This document shows positions 61,652-64,000 of a stretch of 64,000 bases of DNA, piece by piece. The notes beneath the pieces are model-generated. The model saw only the letters and a program-made list of their open reading frames with translations, was not told the DNA's origin and made no database searches. The stretch is taken from assembly GCF_000218895.1 (NCBI RefSeq), contig NC_015703.1:1-64000 (forward strand), written 5' to 3'. Source of the DNA: Runella slithyformis DSM 19594. GTDB lineage: Bacteria; Bacteroidota; Bacteroidia; Cytophagales; Spirosomataceae. The translations under genes and the position numbers were made by a program. Within the stretch, counting starts at the first letter, position 1. Every line of letters starts with the position of its first letter.

Positions 61652-62842
61652 ATGAAATCAATCCAACAACGTTTTTACGCTTTTTTCCTTGTTTTAGCAG
61701 TATTTGTCAGCGGTTGTAATAAAAGCACCGACCCAACACCCGGAAACAGCTACCTGGTCAGCAGTACACTTATCGGTGAATTCACCAAAGAACAATTGGC
61801 TCAACGCGTGGCCTCGTCAGACCCTTCTTTCGCGGCCATTGCCCCCTTTCTTCAAAACGGAATTAAGGTCTACAAATTGGTGTATAAAACCAAAAACACC
61901 GACGGCAAAGAAATTCAGGCTTCGGGTGCCTTTCTTTTTCCGGTAAAAACGGGGACGATGCCCATGATCAGTATCCAACACGGCACGATTCGCAGCGATG
62001 CCGAAGCTCCCTCTTACTTTGCCGCCAACAGCGAAGCAAACGTGGCGGGATCCCTTTTTGCAGCGTTAGGCTACATCATTGCCTACCCGGATTACATTGG
62101 TTATGGAGCTTCCAACAAAGTACCTCATCCGTACGAGCACCGTGCCAGTCTGGCATCTGCCTCACTGGATATGATCCGGGCTTCGAAGGAATTTATGCGT
62201 GAACAAAAAATCTCCTGGGACGAACGACTGTACATCGCAGGGTATTCGGCAGGCGGCTATGCAACCATGTCTTTACAAAAGAAAATTGAAGAAGAAACCG
62301 GGACCGAATTTAACCTGAAAGCCTCCAGTTGCGGCGCGGGAGCCTACGACAAGACGGCATTTATGAAATATCTTATAGGCACCCGGACGGGCGGAGCGGT
62401 GAGTTCAAATCAGCTGTATCTTTGGGTAACACTTACCTATGATCGCCTCTACAGCCTCAATCGCCCTCTGACCCAATACTTCAAAGAGCCTTGGGCGGGC
62501 CTGATTCAGGCGAGTAGGGAAAACACGAATGTCAACGTAAGCTTTAATACTATTTTTACCGATGCATTCGTAAAAGGCATTGCCGACGGCACTGATACCG
62601 GATTTTTGAATGCCGTCAAAGACAATGACGTGTTTGACTGGAAGCCCAAAACTCCGACCCGTCTCTACCACGGCACCGCCGATCAGCTGGTGTTCTATTT
62701 TAACTCCCAAAACGCCGTCAATGCCATGAAAGCACGCGGCGCCGCAAATGTAGAACTTGTTCCGCTTCCCGGCAAAGACCACGGCACTGCCATTACTGAC
62801 TTCCTGCTGGGTACTTATCAGTTCTTTTCTTCGATACAGTAA
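61652..62842 (+). CDS. secretory lipase-like alpha/beta hydrolase lipoprotein
   Basis: A 396-residue hydrolase with lipoprotein signal ending FVSGC. The motifs SIQHGTIRS, YPDYIGYGAS, the nucleophile elbow GYSAGGYATM (Ser199) and His377 in KDHGTA match the LIP/secretory lipase family (PF03583), which includes lipases and some prolyl-peptidase-like esterases. The ATG at 61652 begins the lipoprotein signal. Possibly in one transcript with the DUF3748 gene 66 bases upstream. Confidence 0.85.
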   Translation: MKSIQQRFYAFFLVLAVFVSGCNKSTDPTPGNSYLVSSTLIGEFTKEQLAQRVASSDPSFAAIAPFLQNGIKVYKLVYKTKNTDGKEIQASGAFLFPVKTGTMPMISIQHGTIRSDAEAPSYFAANSEANVAGSLFAALGYIIAYPDYIGYGASNKVPHPYEHRASLASASLDMIRASKEFMREQKISWDERLYIAGYSAGGYATMSLQKKIEEETGTEFNLKASSCGAGAYDKTAFMKYLIGTRTGGAVSSNQLYLWVTLTYDRLYSLNRPLTQYFKEPWAGLIQASRENTNVNVSFNTIFTDAFVKGIADGTDTGFLNAVKDNDVFDWKPKTPTRLYHGTADQLVFYFNSQNAVNAMKARGAANVELVPLPGKDHGTAITDFLLGTYQFFSSIQ

Positions 62843-62855
62843 TTGAATCCTGATA

Positions 62856-62913
62856 AAAAGTGAAGGGGTAAAAGGCAGAAAATAAATTTCTTACCTTTTA
62901 CCCCTTCACTTTT
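62856..62913. terminator. strong bidirectional terminator
   Basis: Perfect 20-bp stem AAAAGTGAAGGGGTAAAAGG (62856-62875) with CCTTTTACCCCTTCACTTTT (62894-62913) around an 18-base loop, A/T tracts on both sides. Separates converging genes. Confidence 0.95.
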
Positions 62914-62930
62914 ACCTTTCTGCTTCTCTA

Positions 62931-64000
62931 CTACTTCATCTTCGCCTTAAACTCTTCGAGAATCTTCTCCTTCATCGTAATCTTACGACGTTGAATATTG
63001 ATTTTTCCCATCATCTGGCGTTCTGTTTCGGGATCGGGAGGCATATTTTGAGCACTGGCTATGGTCACTTCCAAATCTGCTTTCTCGCGTTTGATGAGCC
63101 ACTCCATTTCGCGCGTTTTGATATTGAGCTGATCTTCTTCCGAGCGAATCTCAAACGCCGGATATTTACGCGAGATCACCCGGGCAAGGTAACTTAATTC
63201 AAAGATTTTATCACAGGCCGAACGGAAGCGCTCTGCCACCATTTTATCGCCCACGCGGGGTGGAAGACGAATCTCCTTCCATTGGTTGAGTAACACTTTG
63301 GCCCGCTCAGACGCCTGAATGATATCACTCGAGCGCGCCAATTGTTCCGCTTCGCGGCACATTTCACGCTGTTTGGTCACCAACGGGTTTTCGTAGGTCT
63401 GAACCACGATTCCTTTCACGCGGTTGTACTTATCAATGATCCGTTGGTTAGAACGTTTAAATTGCTTGTACATTTTCGCCGAGCGCTTCACCGGGATCTC
63501 GCCCACTTCTTTCCATTCGGCCCGGATCTGCCGCAGCTGTCGACTGGCTTCTTCGACATCGTACATCCGCACCAACATATCCGATTTAGCGATCAGCTCC
63601 GTATAGCGTTCGATCCGATCAGCAATGGTTCGGTTCAGATCAGAGAAAAAGTCGCGGCGTTGCTGAAAAAAGGTATCCAATAATGCTTGGAATGTACCTT
63701 CAATTTCTTCCTGATACTCTTTATCAACGGGTCCGGTGCGTATCCATTTGGATTTGATCTCCTGTAATTGATCGGTAGCACCCTGCCAATCATCCCCCAC
63801 CACCGTCACGGCGCGGGTCTCTTCCAGTAAAGCGCGTTTGATTTCGAGGTTCTTTTCCTGATTCACCTTGATCAGGTCTTCCAGGACCGTTTCAAGTTTA
63901 TCCAATCGCTCCAACAGAGGAATAAAATCGCCCAATCCATCAAAACTGAGCAGTTTTTTACGCAATTGTACCAATTTGGTCAGGTAAGAGCCCTTATTTT
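62931..64000 (-). CDS. DUF349 domain protein (5' end beyond the window)
   Basis: The visible C-terminal part has at least 347 residues and remains open to base 64000, so its start is outside. It contains at least three DUF349-like helical repeats: WQGATDQLQEIKSKWIRTG (about 45), EASRQLRQIRAEWKEVGEIP (about 140) and the later ERAKVLLNQWKEIRLPPR stretch. The family is a helical, RNA- or nucleotide-associated protein of unknown function common in Bacteroidota and Actinobacteria. No transmembrane segment visible. Confidence 0.85.
   Translation of the reverse strand, partial: NKGSYLTKLVQLRKKLLSFDGLGDFIPLLERLDKLETVLEDLIKVNQEKNLEIKRALLEETRAVTVVGDDWQGATDQLQEIKSKWIRTGPVDKEYQEEIEGTFQALLDTFFQQRRDFFSDLNRTIADRIERYTELIAKSDMLVRMYDVEEASRQLRQIRAEWKEVGEIPVKRSAKMYKQFKRSNQRIIDKYNRVKGIVVQTYENPLVTKQREMCREAEQLARSSDIIQASERAKVLLNQWKEIRLPPRVGDKMVAERFRSACDKIFELSYLARVISRKYPAFEIRSEEDQLNIKTREMEWLIKREKADLEVTIASAQNMPPDPETERQMMGKINIQRRKITMKEKILEEFKAKMK

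Overview
The window looks like the start of a circular chromosome from a member of the Bacteroidota, most likely order Cytophagales and close to Runella/Spirosoma. It opens 122 bases before dnaA, the usual numbering origin. Supporting signs are the weak Shine-Dalgarno sites, the many exported hydrolases and lipoproteins with Bacteroidota-type signal peptides, a TonB-dependent receptor, an FecI-like sigma/anti-sigma pair, and families typical of the phylum (DUF4886, the misnamed 'ABC transporter ATPase', PVC-type heme dehydrogenase). The taxonomic call rests on protein character and was not searched. No tRNA, rRNA, CRISPR array or complete insertion sequence was seen.

Layout. 0-7 kb: dnaA, an acyltransferase-like protein, a Kbp/YgaU-like BON-LysM protein, a D-lactate dehydrogenase/GNAT pair, a class A beta-lactamase-like hydrolase and a BNR sialidase-like protein. 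7-13 kb: an Rpn-family nuclease with a tandemly repeated tail, a TonB-dependent receptor, an ABC exporter and a decayed stretch. 13-22 kb: a large PVC-type heme/HEAT dehydrogenase, an ECF sigma with its anti-sigma, an exported protein and an oligopeptidase B-like lipoprotein. 22-30 kb: exported esterases and a GH2 enzyme carrying an in-frame palindromic insertion, then an alpha/beta hydrolase and pyrophosphatase. 30-38 kb: a CPA1 antiporter, a CCG-domain Fe-S protein, two L,D-transpeptidases tail to tail and a two-component system. 38-46 kb: a GpgS-like glucosyltransferase fused to a HAD phosphatase, a Ca2+/Na+ exchanger, NhaD, an ALDH7 dehydrogenase and a PfkB kinase fused to a HAD phosphatase. 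46-64 kb: GH92 mannosidase, ChbG deacetylase, sialidase-like protein, a His/Met-rich outer-membrane protein, an AT-rich DUF4062 gene, two tandem propeller/helical-barrel paralogues, a DUF3748 lipoprotein, a lipase-like lipoprotein and a partial DUF349 gene.

How the genes work together. Most of 46-62 kb and 22-28 kb encodes secreted or lipid-anchored glycan and ester hydrolases, consistent with a saprophyte using complex polysaccharides, although no SusC/SusD pair is present. The 38-46 kb block combines a probable one-protein route to glucosylglycerate (a compatible solute) with Na+ and Ca2+ antiporters, suggesting osmotic or ionic adaptation.

The window is unusually rich in short palindromic repeats: three copies of a ~110-130 bp element with terminal inverted repeats, two of which supply the last codons and stop of the upstream gene; a hairpin family built on GGTG-TTTTT-CACC; palindromes inside coding sequence; and long bidirectional terminators. 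The best candidates for new biology are the GpgS-HAD fusion, the tandem propeller/barrel paralogues, the DUF4062 gene with a beta-rich tail, and the gene-end-capturing palindromic element.
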